64,000 bases of DNA, taken from positions 434,001 to 498,000 of the forward strand of contig NZ_JBHIKW010000002.1 in the NCBI RefSeq assembly GCF_042138895.1. The letters are read 5' to 3'. The translations under genes and the position numbers were made by a program. Shown here one piece after another: positions 32,570 to 41,499 of the stretch. Numbering within the stretch: the first letter of the stretch is position 1; the number at the start of each line of letters is the position of its first letter. The notes under the pieces are model-generated. The model did no database searches. It was not told where the DNA came from and saw only the letters and a list, made by a program, of their open reading frames with translations. Origin of the DNA: Cedecea selenatireducens. GTDB lineage: Bacteria > Pseudomonadota > Gammaproteobacteria > Enterobacterales > Enterobacteriaceae.

Positions 32570-33856
32570 TTACTTAGCTAACAGCAGATTGGCGATCGCA
32601 CGTACGCCCAGACCGGTGGCACCGGCAGACCATTGCTCAACCGCGCCCTTACGGTAGGTTGCAGAACAGTCCACGTGTACCCAGCCCTGGTGGTAGTTTT
32701 CCACAAAGTGAGACAGGAAACCTGCCGCAGTGCTTGCACCCGCCGGATAAGAGGCGTTGGCGGTATTGTTCAGCTCGGCGAAGTTAGACGGCAGCTGGCT
32801 GCGGTGGAATTCCGCCAGCGGCAGGCGCCAGAACGGCTCGTTTTCTTCGGCGGCGCTGGTCAGCAGGCGAGCGGCCAGCTTTTCGTCAAAGCTGAATACC
32901 GCGTGGTAATCGTTACCCAGCGCCGTTTTCGCCGCACCGGTCAGGGTGGCGCAGTCGATAATCAGCTCTGGTTTCTGAGCGGCAGCGTCAATCAGGCCAT
33001 CGGCCAGCACCAGGCGCCCTTCGGCGTCGGTGTTCATCACTTCAACGGTTTTACCGTTACGGTAGGTGATGATGTCACCCAGCTTCATTGCATTGCCGCT
33101 GATCATGTTATCCGCGCAGCACAGGAACAGCTTCACGCGCTTGTTCAGGCCACGGGTGATGGCCAGAGCCAGTGCGCCGGTAATAGTCGCTGCACCGCCC
33201 ATGTCGGATTTCATAGAATCCATGAACGCGGTCTGTTTGATGCTGTAGCCGCCGGAGTCAAAGGTGATGCCCTTCCCGACCAGGCTTGCGTAAACCGGCG
33301 CGTCCGGGTTACCGGTTGGGTTGTAGTCCAGCGCCAGCAGCACGGGTGCACGGTCAGAGCCACGGCCAACGGTGTGGATCCCGGCATAGTTCTGCTCACG
33401 CAGGTCTTCGCCCTTGGTAATACGGTAAGAAACGTGGTCACAGGCAACGTCACACAGCAGGTCAACGGCGCGGGAAGCAAGCTGCTCCGGGCCCAGCTCT
33501 TCTGCCGGGGTGTTGATGGTGTGGCGAACCCAGTCAATCACTTTCAGGCGGCTATCCAGCTCTTTCTGCTCGGTTTCGCTCAGCACGGCCCAGTCAATTT
33601 TGCGGGTGCCTTTTGGTGCGCGATAGCCCTGCCAGAAGGCCCAGCTCTTCTCTACGTCCCAGCCTTCGCCAGCCAGCTGAACGTGCTTCAGCCCCTGGCC
33701 ATCAATTTTGCGCGCTGCGCGCTGGATAAGACCGAGATCGTCTTTGCCGGTCAGGTGTAGGGTAATGCCGTCATTGTTAATGCTATACGTCGCCTTTTCG
33801 CCCCAGCGTGCGTCCGCTGGCTGCGTGGAAAGGGTGATTTTCATGGCTTCAGTCAT
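32570..33856 (-). CDS. pepB: Aminopeptidase B
   Basis: A cytosolic M17 (leucyl aminopeptidase family) metallopeptidase that removes N-terminal residues from small peptides, with preference for acidic ones in E. coli. The signature NTDAEGRLVLADGL, with two metal-binding acids, is at about 270, and KGITFDSGGYSIK supplies the metal and catalytic Lys residues. It has 428 residues from MTEAMKITL; the frame is open 5 codons more. It lies just past the isc operon terminator and may be partly read through from it. Confidence 0.96.
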   Translation of the reverse strand: MTEAMKITLSTQPADARWGEKATYSINNDGITLHLTGKDDLGLIQRAARKIDGQGLKHVQLAGEGWDVEKSWAFWQGYRAPKGTRKIDWAVLSETEQKELDSRLKVIDWVRHTINTPAEELGPEQLASRAVDLLCDVACDHVSYRITKGEDLREQNYAGIHTVGRGSDRAPVLLALDYNPTGNPDAPVYASLVGKGITFDSGGYSIKQTAFMDSMKSDMGGAATITGALALAITRGLNKRVKLFLCCADNMISGNAMKLGDIITYRNGKTVEVMNTDAEGRLVLADGLIDAAAQKPELIIDCATLTGAAKTALGNDYHAVFSFDEKLAARLLTSAAEENEPFWRLPLAEFHRSQLPSNFAELNNTANASYPAGASTAAGFLSHFVENYHQGWVHVDCSATYRKGAVEQWSAGATGLGVRAIANLLLAK

Positions 33857-33892
33857 TTTCCAATCCTTCATTGTTCAGCACAGGCAAAATGC

Positions 33893-33918
33893 AAAAACGG
33901 GCCGCCCAAGGCAGCCCG
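33893..33918 (-). terminator. Terminator at the end of the isc operon
   Basis: On the minus strand CGGGC-T-GCC (33918-33910) pairs with GGC-G-GCCCG (33906-33898) across one mismatch and is followed by TTTTT (33897-33893). It lies 5 bases past the iscX stop and before pepB. Confidence 0.75.
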
Positions 33919-33922
33919 CGTA

Positions 33923-34123
33923 TCATTCAGCTTCATCTAACCAGACAAGCAAAATCGCTTCCAGTACTTTCTCGTTAGAAGCGCTCGGATCGTCATCAAA
34001 CTCTTCCAGCTCGCAGATCCACTGGTGCATATCGGTGAAACGCACCGTCTTAGGATCGAGATCCGGACGGCTGTCGTACAGCGCTTCACCGATTTCGCGG
34101 CTGTCGGTCCACTTCAGTCCCAT
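33923..34123 (-). CDS. iscX: Fe-S assembly regulator IscX
   Basis: A small acidic protein (66 residues, identical length to E. coli) of winged-helix type that binds iron and IscS and tunes the rate of cluster assembly. The sequence MGLKWTDSREIGEALYDSRP and the C-terminal acidic patch LLVWLDEAE are characteristic. It is the last gene of the isc operon, 11 bases after fdx. Confidence 0.96.
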   Translation of the reverse strand: MGLKWTDSREIGEALYDSRPDLDPKTVRFTDMHQWICELEEFDDDPSASNEKVLEAILLVWLDEAE

Positions 34124-34134
34124 GGCGACTCCCG

Positions 34135-34470
34135 TTAGTGTTCGCGTGCGTGGTTAATGGTGTAACGCGGCATCTCAACCACCAGGTCTTCGTCGCTGAC
34201 GCGAGCCTGGCAGCTCAGGCGGCTTTCCGGCTCCAGACCCCATGCTTTATCCAGCATGTCGTCTTCGTCTTCGGTGCTTTCCGCGAGTGAATCAAAACCT
34301 TCACGCACAACGCAGTGGCAGGTGGTGCAGGCACAGGACTTCTCACAGGCGTGTTCAATCTCAATACCGTTGCGCAGCGCAACGTCGAGAATGGTTTCAC
34401 CTTGCTTCGCTTCCAGAACTGCGCCATCCGGACACAGGTCCTGATGAGGCAGAAAAACAATCTTTGGCAT
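34135..34470 (-). CDS. fdx: [2Fe-2S] ferredoxin of the ISC system
   Basis: An electron donor for Fe-S cluster assembly on IscU. An adrenodoxin-type fold of 111 residues with cluster ligands Cys42, Cys48, Cys51 (in ACEKSCACTTCHC) and a Cys near 87 (SRLSCQARV). The acidic helix STEDEDDMLDKAWG contacts partners such as IscS. It is separated from hscA by one base. Confidence 0.97.
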   Translation of the reverse strand: MPKIVFLPHQDLCPDGAVLEAKQGETILDVALRNGIEIEHACEKSCACTTCHCVVREGFDSLAESTEDEDDMLDKAWGLEPESRLSCQARVSDEDLVVEMPRYTINHAREH

Positions 34471-34471
34471 A

Positions 34472-36322
34472 TTAAACCTCGTCCACGGAATGGCCGGTCA
34501 ACGCTTTACGGATCGATTGATCCATACGGCGCGCGGCGAATTCCTGGGTTTGCTTGTCTACGTTTTTGATTTCATTTTGAATAGCGTGGGCATCGTCACT
34601 CGCGGCGGCAGCGCTTAACGCGGCCATCGCGGCATCAATGTCGGCACGCTCTGCGGCGCTTAGCAGCGCGGCATCCGCCGTCAACGCGCTGGTCAAACTC
34701 TCCAGCACGCGGGCAGCTTCGACTTTTTGCTCGGCCAGCATACGTGCTTGCACGTCATGCTCGGCGTAACTCATGGAGTCCTGAATCATGCTGGCAATTT
34801 CGCCATCACTCAGGCCATAAGAAGGTTTCACCTGGATTGAGGATTCAACGCCGGTGGATTTTTCCATTGCCGTTACGCTCAGCAGGCCATCGGCGTCTAC
34901 CTGGAAGGTGACGCGAATATGGGCCCCGCCAGCGGACATGGCTGGAATGCCGCGCAGCGTAAAGCGAGCCAGCGAACGGCAATCCTGAACGAGTTCACGC
35001 TCGCCCTGCAGCACGTGGATAGCCATAGCGGTCTGGCCGTCTTTGAAGGTGGTGAATTCCTGCGCACGCGCTACCGGGATGGTGGTGTTACGCGGGATGA
35101 CTTTCTCAACCAGCCCGCCCATCGTTTCCAGGCCAAGCGACAGTGGGATCACGTCCAGCAGCAGCATTTCGCTGTCCGGCTTATTCCCCACCAGAATGTC
35201 GGCCTGGATTGCCGCGCCGATGGCAACGACTTTGTCCGGGTCGATGGACGTTAGCGGCGTGCGACCAAAGAATTCCCCTACGCGCTCACGCACCAAAGGT
35301 ACTCGGGTCGAACCGCCGACCATCACCACTTCCAGCACTTCTTCTGCTTCAACGCCCGCGTCTTTTAACGCGCGACGGCAGGACAGCAAAGTACGTTTAA
35401 CTAGCGAAGAGATAAGGTCGTTGAACTGCTCGCGAGTCACTTCCCCCTGCCAGCCCGCCACTTCGACGCGGGCGGTTGCGGCATCGCTGAGGGCGATTTT
35501 GGCGGCGATGGCTGCGTCCAGGAGCTGGCGCTGTACGCGGTCGTCGCTGCGATCGGCAATACCGGCCTGTTCGCGCAGCCAGTCGGCCAGCAGGTGGTCG
35601 AAGTCATCGCCGCCAAGCGCGGAATCACCGCCCGTTGCCAGCACTTCAAACACGCCGCGGCTCAGGCGAAGAATAGAGATATCAAAAGTACCGCCACCCA
35701 GATCGTAAACGGCAATGACGCCTTCTTTACCTGAATCCAGACCATAGGCAATAGCCGCCGCGGTAGGTTCGTTCAGCAGGCGCAGAACGTGCAGGCCAGC
35801 GAGGCGTGCGGCATCTTTGGTACCCTGACGCTGTGCGTCATCAAAATACGCGGGAACCGTGATAACCACGCCATCAAGCTCCCCTTCCAGCGTTTCAGTG
35901 GCGCGGGCAGAGAGTGATTTCAGGATATCGGCAGAAATGCGAATCGGGTTAAGCAGGCCGGCGGGCGTTTCGATCATCGGCAGGCCGTTTTCACTTGCCT
36001 GCAGGCGATAAGGAAGATGAGGATAACGCGTCTGAATGTCCGCCAGAGAGCGGCCCATCATGCGTTTTACCGAGCTGATAGTGTTAGCAGGATCCTGAGC
36101 GGCGAGCGCGCGCGCGTCAAAACCGACCAGATGTCCCTGCGGCTGGTAGTGAACGACAGAAGGCAGCAGGTGGCGGCCTTCGTGGTCAGCAAGGGTTTCA
36201 GCCTGGCCGCTACGAACGGTAGCCACCAGCGAGTTGGTGGTGCCAAGGTCGATGCCTGCGGCCAGCCTGCGCTGGTGCGGCGCAGCCATCATGCCGGGCT
36301 CGCTAATTTGTAATAAGGCCAT
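34472..36322 (-). CDS. hscA: Hsp70-type chaperone HscA
   Basis: A specialised ATP-dependent chaperone that binds the LPPVK motif of IscU and drives cluster transfer. The nucleotide-binding domain contains GIDLGTTNSLVA (about 22), YDLGGGTFDISIL (about 208) and GGSTRVPLV (about 340); the substrate-binding domain follows from about 390. It has 616 residues as in E. coli, and the N-terminus carries the extra 20 residues typical of HscA. It is 35 bases downstream of hscB. Confidence 0.97.
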   Translation of the reverse strand: MALLQISEPGMMAAPHQRRLAAGIDLGTTNSLVATVRSGQAETLADHEGRHLLPSVVHYQPQGHLVGFDARALAAQDPANTISSVKRMMGRSLADIQTRYPHLPYRLQASENGLPMIETPAGLLNPIRISADILKSLSARATETLEGELDGVVITVPAYFDDAQRQGTKDAARLAGLHVLRLLNEPTAAAIAYGLDSGKEGVIAVYDLGGGTFDISILRLSRGVFEVLATGGDSALGGDDFDHLLADWLREQAGIADRSDDRVQRQLLDAAIAAKIALSDAATARVEVAGWQGEVTREQFNDLISSLVKRTLLSCRRALKDAGVEAEEVLEVVMVGGSTRVPLVRERVGEFFGRTPLTSIDPDKVVAIGAAIQADILVGNKPDSEMLLLDVIPLSLGLETMGGLVEKVIPRNTTIPVARAQEFTTFKDGQTAMAIHVLQGERELVQDCRSLARFTLRGIPAMSAGGAHIRVTFQVDADGLLSVTAMEKSTGVESSIQVKPSYGLSDGEIASMIQDSMSYAEHDVQARMLAEQKVEAARVLESLTSALTADAALLSAAERADIDAAMAALSAAAASDDAHAIQNEIKNVDKQTQEFAARRMDQSIRKALTGHSVDEV

Positions 36323-36357
36323 GTATCGCTTCCAAAAATCGGGCCTGAGTTCAGGCG

Positions 36358-36873
36358 TTAAAAGTCGAGCAGCTTTTCTTCTAGTTGTTCAATTTGGCTC
36401 TGTAATTTATCGAGGAAACGCAGCTTGCGAACGGTGTCCGCCGCCTGTTCCCACTGCTGGTCATCCAGCTGCTGTACCATCTGCGCGCTGCGGTTTTTCA
36501 CCATCGTTTTTACGCGAGAGGCAAAGCTTTCAAGCCTGTCACTGTCTTTAGCCTGGTCGATATCATCCAGCTCTTCGCGCAGATCCAGCTGTTCCATCAG
36601 GAACGCGGTGTCGCGCACGGTATGCTGTTCATTAGCCAGATCGAAGCCGTTCAGGGACAGGATGTATTCGGCGCGGGCAATCGGATGACGCAGCGTCTGC
36701 CAGGCCTGGTTGATGGTTGCGGATTGGCTAACGGCCAGAAGCTGTTCCGCCTGAGGGCGGCTGGCGTATTTGTCCGGGTGGAACTGGCGCTGCAGCTCCT
36801 GGTAACGGCTAGCCAGAAGCTCGGTGTTCAGGGTATAGCCTGGCGTTAGCCCAAACAGGGTAAAATAATCCAT
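36358..36873 (-). CDS. hscB: J-domain co-chaperone HscB
   Basis: Delivers IscU to HscA and stimulates its ATPase. The N-terminal J domain (about 1-75) has the HPD motif at residues 32-34, and a C-terminal three-helix domain (about 85-171) binds IscU. It has 171 residues as in E. coli. An 84-base gap with a hairpin separates it from iscA. Confidence 0.97.
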   Translation of the reverse strand: MDYFTLFGLTPGYTLNTELLASRYQELQRQFHPDKYASRPQAEQLLAVSQSATINQAWQTLRHPIARAEYILSLNGFDLANEQHTVRDTAFLMEQLDLREELDDIDQAKDSDRLESFASRVKTMVKNRSAQMVQQLDDQQWEQAADTVRKLRFLDKLQSQIEQLEEKLLDF

Positions 36874-36916
36874 AACAGACTCGGGTTCATGTCAGGTAAA
36901 TGCTGGGTGGTAAAGC

Positions 36917-36946
36917 AAAATCCCCACGGGCCAAAGCCGGTGGGGA
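36917..36946 (-). terminator. Internal hairpin between iscA and hscB
   Basis: On the minus strand TCCCCAC (36946-36940) pairs with GTGGGGA (36927-36921), with a small inner GGC/GCC pair, followed by TTTTGCTTT. It resembles a partial terminator that would lower hscB-hscA-fdx-iscX expression relative to iscRSUA. Confidence 0.55.
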
Positions 36947-36957
36947 GATGCGCAGGA

Positions 36958-37281
36958 TCAGACGTGGAAGCTTTCGCCGCAGCCACACTCGTCCTTCACG
37001 TTAGGGTTAGTAAACTTAAACCCTTCGTTAAGGCCTTCTTTCACGAAGTCGAGCTCTGTCCCGTTTAAAAATTGCAGGCTTTTACCATCGACAACCACCT
37101 TCACGCCTTTGTCTTCGAACACGGTGTCATCCACCAGCGGTTCGTCTACAAATTCGAGAACATAAGCCATCCCAGAGCAGCCTGAAGTGCGCACGCCCAG
37201 ACGCAAACCAAACCCTTTACCACGGTTGGTCAGGAAGGCATTTACACGGGCAGCAGCGCTGTCGCTAAGGGTAATCGACAT
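36958..37281 (-). CDS. iscA: A-type Fe-S carrier IscA
   Basis: Accepts clusters and passes them to [4Fe-4S] enzymes such as IspG. A 107-residue HesB/IscA fold with the three conserved cysteines: Cys in TSGCSGMAY (about 35) and the C-terminal pair in ECGCGESF (about 99 and 101). It follows iscU by 75 bases. Confidence 0.97.
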   Translation of the reverse strand: MSITLSDSAAARVNAFLTNRGKGFGLRLGVRTSGCSGMAYVLEFVDEPLVDDTVFEDKGVKVVVDGKSLQFLNGTELDFVKEGLNEGFKFTNPNVKDECGCGESFHV

Positions 37282-37356
37282 ACAACAACCTCAATCAGAT
37301 ATTTAACTCGTCATACTTCGAGCCGCTGCCGGGCAGCAAGCTCGAATTAGTTAGAG

Positions 37357-37743
37357 TTATTTTGTTTCACGTTTGCTTTTGTAATCCGCGATAGCCGCTT
37401 TAATTGCGTCTTCTGCAAGGATTGAGCAGTGAATCTTCACCGGCGGCAGTTCGAGTTCGTCTGCGATGTCGGTGTTTTTGATCGCCTGCGCTTCGTCCAG
37501 GGACTTGCCCTTCACCCACTCGGTCACCAGCGAGCTGGAAGCAATCGCCGAGCCGCAGCCGTAGGTTTTGAAACGCGCGTCTTCAATGATACCTTCATTG
37601 TTGACTTTGATCTGCAACTTCATCACGTCGCCACAGGCCGGTGCACCCACCATGCCGGAACCAACGCTATCGTCGCTGTTGTCGAAAGAACCGACGTTGC
37701 GTGGGTTTTCGTAGTGATCAATTACTTTTTCGCTGTAAGCCAT
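37357..37743 (-). CDS. iscU: Fe-S cluster scaffold IscU
   Basis: The scaffold on which IscS-derived sulfur and iron form clusters. It has 128 residues with Cys37 (APACGD), Cys63 (YGCGSAIASSS), Cys106 (IHCSIL) and the HscA-binding LPPVK just before it. It lies 42 bases after iscS. Confidence 0.98.
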   Translation of the reverse strand: MAYSEKVIDHYENPRNVGSFDNSDDSVGSGMVGAPACGDVMKLQIKVNNEGIIEDARFKTYGCGSAIASSSLVTEWVKGKSLDEAQAIKNTDIADELELPPVKIHCSILAEDAIKAAIADYKSKRETK

Positions 37744-37785
37744 TTTTACTTCTCCAGAATCTGAAATCGACGTCCTGACGAACGA

Positions 37786-39000
37786 TCAGTGATGAGCCCA
37801 TTCGATGGAATTAATATCCACGCCCTGCTTGAACATTTCCCACAGCGGAGAAAGGTCGCGCAGACGGCCGATGGATTTACGTACCAGCTCGATGGTGTAA
37901 TCGATCTCTTCTTCAGTGGTAAAACGACCCAGAGAGAAACGGATAGAGCTGTGAGCCAGTTCATCGCTCATTCCCAGCGCGCGCAGCACGTAGGATGGCT
38001 CGAGGCTAGCGGAAGTACAGGCAGAACCTGAAGAAACCGCGAGGTCTTTCAGCGCCATGATCAGCGACTCACCTTCAACGTAGTTAAAGCTGACGTTCAG
38101 GATGTTTGGCGCGCCGTGCTCCAGGTCACCGTTCAGGTAAACTTCTTCCATATCTTTCACGCCGTTCCACAGACGGTTACGCAGCGTGCGCAGACGGGCC
38201 ATTTCGGTCTCCATCTCTTCTTTTGCGATACGGTAAGCTTCGCCCATGCCGACGATCTGGTGCACAGGCAGCGTACCGGAACGCATACCGCGCTCGTGAC
38301 CACCGCCGTGAATCTGTGCTTCGATACGGATACGCGGTTTACGACGCACGTACAGCGCACCGATACCTTTCGGCCCGTAAATTTTGTGGCCAGAGAAGGA
38401 CATCAGGTCCACTTTAAGCTGGCTCAGGTCGATAGGCAGTTTGCCCACGCTTTGGGTGGCGTCAACGTGGAAGATAATGCCACGGGAACGGCACATTTCG
38501 CCGATAGCCGCGATATCCTGCACCACGCCGATTTCGTTATTCACGTGCATGATGGACACCAGAATAGTGTCTTCACGCATGGCGGCTTCCAGCTGCTTCA
38601 GGTCAACGATACCGTTGCTCTGCGGCGCCAGATAAGTCACCTCAAACCCTTCACGCTCAAGCTGGCGACAGGTGTCCAGCACGGCTTTGTGTTCGGTTTT
38701 TACGGTGATGATGTGCTTGCCTTTCTTCTGATAGAAGTTGGCGGCACCTTTGATAGCCAGGTTGTCTGACTCGGTCGCACCGGAGGTGAAAACGATTTCA
38801 CGCGGATCGGCACCAACCAGCTCAGCGATTTGGTTACGGGCGATATCAACGGCTTCTTCAGCCTGCCAGCCAAAACGGTGGGAACGGGAGGCCGGGTTAC
38901 CGAAGGTTCCGTCCATCGTTAAAAACTGCATCATCTTCTCAGCAACACGCGGATCAACCGGCGTGGTTGCGGAATAGTCGAGGTAAATCGGTAATTTCAT
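37786..39000 (-). CDS. iscS: Cysteine desulfurase IscS
   Basis: A PLP enzyme that takes sulfur from cysteine for Fe-S clusters, thiolated tRNAs and thiamine. PLP-Lys is in SFSGHKIYGPKG (about 206) and the persulfide Cys in SSGSACTSASL (about 328). It has 404 residues as in E. coli. It is the second gene of the operon; the 115-base gap to iscR is where RyhB-guided cleavage acts in E. coli. Confidence 0.98.
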   Translation of the reverse strand: MKLPIYLDYSATTPVDPRVAEKMMQFLTMDGTFGNPASRSHRFGWQAEEAVDIARNQIAELVGADPREIVFTSGATESDNLAIKGAANFYQKKGKHIITVKTEHKAVLDTCRQLEREGFEVTYLAPQSNGIVDLKQLEAAMREDTILVSIMHVNNEIGVVQDIAAIGEMCRSRGIIFHVDATQSVGKLPIDLSQLKVDLMSFSGHKIYGPKGIGALYVRRKPRIRIEAQIHGGGHERGMRSGTLPVHQIVGMGEAYRIAKEEMETEMARLRTLRNRLWNGVKDMEEVYLNGDLEHGAPNILNVSFNYVEGESLIMALKDLAVSSGSACTSASLEPSYVLRALGMSDELAHSSIRFSLGRFTTEEEIDYTIELVRKSIGRLRDLSPLWEMFKQGVDINSIEWAHH

Positions 39001-39115
39001 TGCTCTTAAGCTCCGTACATCACTTCAATGCGAAGAATCAGGCTTAAAATATGCTGCCGTTATAGACAGGGAGCACCGCTCCCCCAACCTGATTCTAAAA
39101 TTCTTGTTCTTCTGC

Positions 39116-39604
39116 TTATGCGCGCAGTTTGACGTCAATCGCGTCTTGAGAACGGGTGCTGCGATGGTTTTCATTGTGCTGACGGTCGGCCACGTCCAGA
39201 ACTTCCTGGTTATTCACCAGTTCACCGAGGGTGATGTTGTTCAGGAAGCCGGTCAGGCGGTCGCTCAGATCGCGCCACAGCGCGTGGGTCAGGCACTTAT
39301 CGCCGCCCTGGCAGCCACCTTTACCCTGACAACGGGTAGCGTCTACGGACTCATCAACGGCGCTGATCACTTCGCCCACGGCGATGCTGCCCGCGTCTTT
39401 ACCTAACAGATAACCACCGCCAGGACCGCGCACGCTGGCTACCAGGCCATTTTTACGCAGGCGGGAGAACAGCTGCTCCAGGTAGGAGAGTGAAATACCC
39501 TGACGTTCAGAAATATCAGCCAATGGAACCGGGCCCGATTCAGAGTTCAGCGCAACGTCAAGCATCGCGGTTACGGCATAGCGCCCTTTTGATGTCAGTC
39601 TCAT
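39116..39604 (-). CDS. iscR: Fe-S-sensing repressor IscR
   Basis: An Rrf2-family regulator, 162 residues, that represses its own operon when it carries a [2Fe-2S] cluster and controls other genes in the apo form. The winged helix is at about 1-70; ligands Cys92, Cys98, Cys104 and His107 are all present (RCQGKGGCQGGDKCLTHALW). It is the first gene of the isc operon, with operator sites upstream. Confidence 0.98.
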   Translation of the reverse strand: MRLTSKGRYAVTAMLDVALNSESGPVPLADISERQGISLSYLEQLFSRLRKNGLVASVRGPGGGYLLGKDAGSIAVGEVISAVDESVDATRCQGKGGCQGGDKCLTHALWRDLSDRLTGFLNNITLGELVNNQEVLDVADRQHNENHRSTRSQDAIDVKLRA

Positions 39605-39679
39605 GTCTTACTTAACCTCAAATAGCCCCTCGACCCGGGGGTTTTTAAAAGTGTGATTGTCACATAGCAGGACGCAAGT

Positions 39680-39730
39680 CTGACATTCCTGAGTAAAATG
39701 GTCAACTATTTAACCTACCATTTTACTCAA
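39680..39730 (-). promoter_or_regulatory. iscR promoter with IscR operators
   Basis: The minus strand carries the -35 TTGACC (39705-39700) within ATAGTTGACCATTTTACTCA, a type 1 IscR site, and just upstream a second, similar stretch AGTAAAATGGTAGGTTAAATA-like (39727-39707). The two share AGTAAAATGG in opposite orientation. The layout matches the E. coli isc promoter. Confidence 0.75.
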
Positions 39731-39733
39731 GTA

Positions 39734-40471
39734 TTATTGGCCCGATTTTTTCGGGTTTTCCAACGACGCCAGCATGCCGCGCAGGATGTTTAATTCCTGA
39801 CTTTCCGGGCGTGCGCGGGTAAACAGACGACGCAGTCGGCTCATCACCTGCCCCGGATGGGTTGGGCGAATAAAACCGCTTTCCTGCAGCGCTTTTTCGA
39901 GATGCACGTAGAAACGCTCCAGGTCATCCACTAATGGATAAGGCGCGTCTTCGTCTTCTTTAGGGGCTTCCGGCTGCTCCTGGGTAGCAAGCCAGGCGAT
40001 ACGCACTTCATAGGCGAGGATCTGCACCGCCATAGCCAGGTTAAGCGAGCTGTATTCCGGGTTTGCCTGAATGGCGACGTGGTAATGGCACTTCTGCAGC
40101 TCTTCGTTGGTCAGGCCCACGCGCTCGCGGCCAAACACGATAGCGACCGGGGCATGCTGCGCTTCGCTGATGCTTTTCAGGCCGCATTCGCGTGGGTCAA
40201 GCATCGGCCACGGCAGCGTACGGGAGCGCGCGCTGGTGCCGACTACCAGGCTGCATCCTGCCAGCGCCTCATCGAGGGTATCAACAATCTGAGCATCACC
40301 AATCACGTCGCTGGCACCGGCCGCCAGGGCGATGGCCTGGGAGTCAGGTTTTACCAACGGATTGACCAGCCAAAGGTTAGTTAAGCCCATGGTTTTCATA
40401 GCACGAGCCACGGAGCCCATGTTGCCGGTATGGGAGGTTTCAACCAGCACGATTCGTACGTTTTGCAGCAT
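39734..40471 (-). CDS. trmJ: tRNA (cytidine/uridine-32-2'-O-) methyltransferase
   Basis: Methylates the ribose at position 32 of several tRNAs using SAM. A SPOUT-class enzyme with the knotted C-terminal part of the catalytic domain (VFGRERVGLTNEELQKCH and NPEYSSLNLAMAVQ). The conserved start MLQNVRIVLVETSHTGN is two codons inside the longest frame; 245 residues. It is upstream of iscR with its own promoter. Confidence 0.95.
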   Translation of the reverse strand: MLQNVRIVLVETSHTGNMGSVARAMKTMGLTNLWLVNPLVKPDSQAIALAAGASDVIGDAQIVDTLDEALAGCSLVVGTSARSRTLPWPMLDPRECGLKSISEAQHAPVAIVFGRERVGLTNEELQKCHYHVAIQANPEYSSLNLAMAVQILAYEVRIAWLATQEQPEAPKEDEDAPYPLVDDLERFYVHLEKALQESGFIRPTHPGQVMSRLRRLFTRARPESQELNILRGMLASLENPKKSGQ

Positions 40472-40590
40472 TATCATTCACAGCCTGGGAAGAATATCGC
40501 AATATCTTATCATATACCTGGGACATATTCCGAACGCTCTGCTATACTCCGCCGCGATTTCCGTTCTTTAACATCCAGCGAGAGAGACCG

Positions 40591-41397
40591 ATGCAACATC
40601 CTATGTTGACCATCGCCGTGCGTGCTGCGCGCAAGGCGGGTAATGTAATTGCCAAACACTACGAAACACCAGACTCCGTAGAAAGCAGTCAGAAAGGCAG
40701 CAATGACTTTGTGACTAACGTCGATAAAGCCGCGGAAGCGATTATTATCGAAACAATCCGCAAATCTTACCCGCAGCACACCATCATCACCGAAGAAAGC
40801 GGTGAACATGCAGGCGAAGATAAGGACGTGCAATGGGTTATCGATCCGCTGGATGGCACCACCAACTTCATCAAACGTCTGCCACACTTCTCCGTTTCTA
40901 TCGCTGTTCGTATTAAAGGCCGCACTGAAGTTGCCGTTGTTTACGATCCAATGCGTAACGAACTGTTCACCGCTACCCGCGGCCAGGGCGCTCAGCTTAA
41001 CGGCTACCGTCTGCGCGGCAGCAACGCTCGCGACCTGGACGGCACCGTACTGGCGACCGGCTTCCCGTTCAAAGTGAAGCAGCACGCTCCTTCTTACATC
41101 AACATCGTTGGCAAACTGTTCACCCAGTGTGCAGACTTCCGTCGCACCGGTTCCGCTGCGCTGGACCTGGCCTACGTTGCCGCTGGCCGCGTGGACGGTT
41201 TCTTCGAAATTGGCCTGAAGCCATGGGATTTCGCCGCAGGCGAACTGCTGGCTCGTGAAGCGGGCAGCATCGTGTGTGATTTCACCGGCGGCCATAACTA
41301 CCTGACAAGCGGCAACATCGTGGCAGGTAACCCGCGCGTAGTGAAAGCCATGCTGGCAACCATGCGTGATGAACTGAGCGAGGCGCTGAAGCGCTAA
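40591..41397 (+). CDS. suhB: Inositol-1-monophosphatase / Nus factor SuhB
   Basis: A Mg2+-dependent phosphatase that in E. coli also acts in the rRNA antitermination complex. It has 268 residues with the metal-binding motifs ESGE, DPLDGTTNFI (about 84) and KPWDFAAGELL (about 210). GAGAGA precedes the ATG. It is divergent from trmJ and followed by a strong terminator. In E. coli yfhR follows; here a metal-transport pair does. Confidence 0.96.
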   Translation: MQHPMLTIAVRAARKAGNVIAKHYETPDSVESSQKGSNDFVTNVDKAAEAIIIETIRKSYPQHTIITEESGEHAGEDKDVQWVIDPLDGTTNFIKRLPHFSVSIAVRIKGRTEVAVVYDPMRNELFTATRGQGAQLNGYRLRGSNARDLDGTVLATGFPFKVKQHAPSYINIVGKLFTQCADFRRTGSAALDLAYVAAGRVDGFFEIGLKPWDFAAGELLAREAGSIVCDFTGGHNYLTSGNIVAGNPRVVKAMLATMRDELSEALKR

Positions 41398-41439
41398 GCT
41401 TTTTTGCCTCCCCTTCGTTATCAGATAAGAGGCAAAAAC

Positions 41440-41477
41440 AAAAATCCCCTCAGCCTTTGCGGCGAGGGGATTTTTTT
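41440..41477. terminator. Strong bidirectional terminator after suhB
   Basis: ATCCCCTC (41444-41451) pairs with GAGGGGAT (41464-41471), followed by seven T on the plus strand; on the minus strand the same stem is followed by TTTTTGTTTTTG, serving the convergent transporter gene. Confidence 0.9.
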
Positions 41478-41499
41478 ATGCCCTTATTCTCAAGTACGG

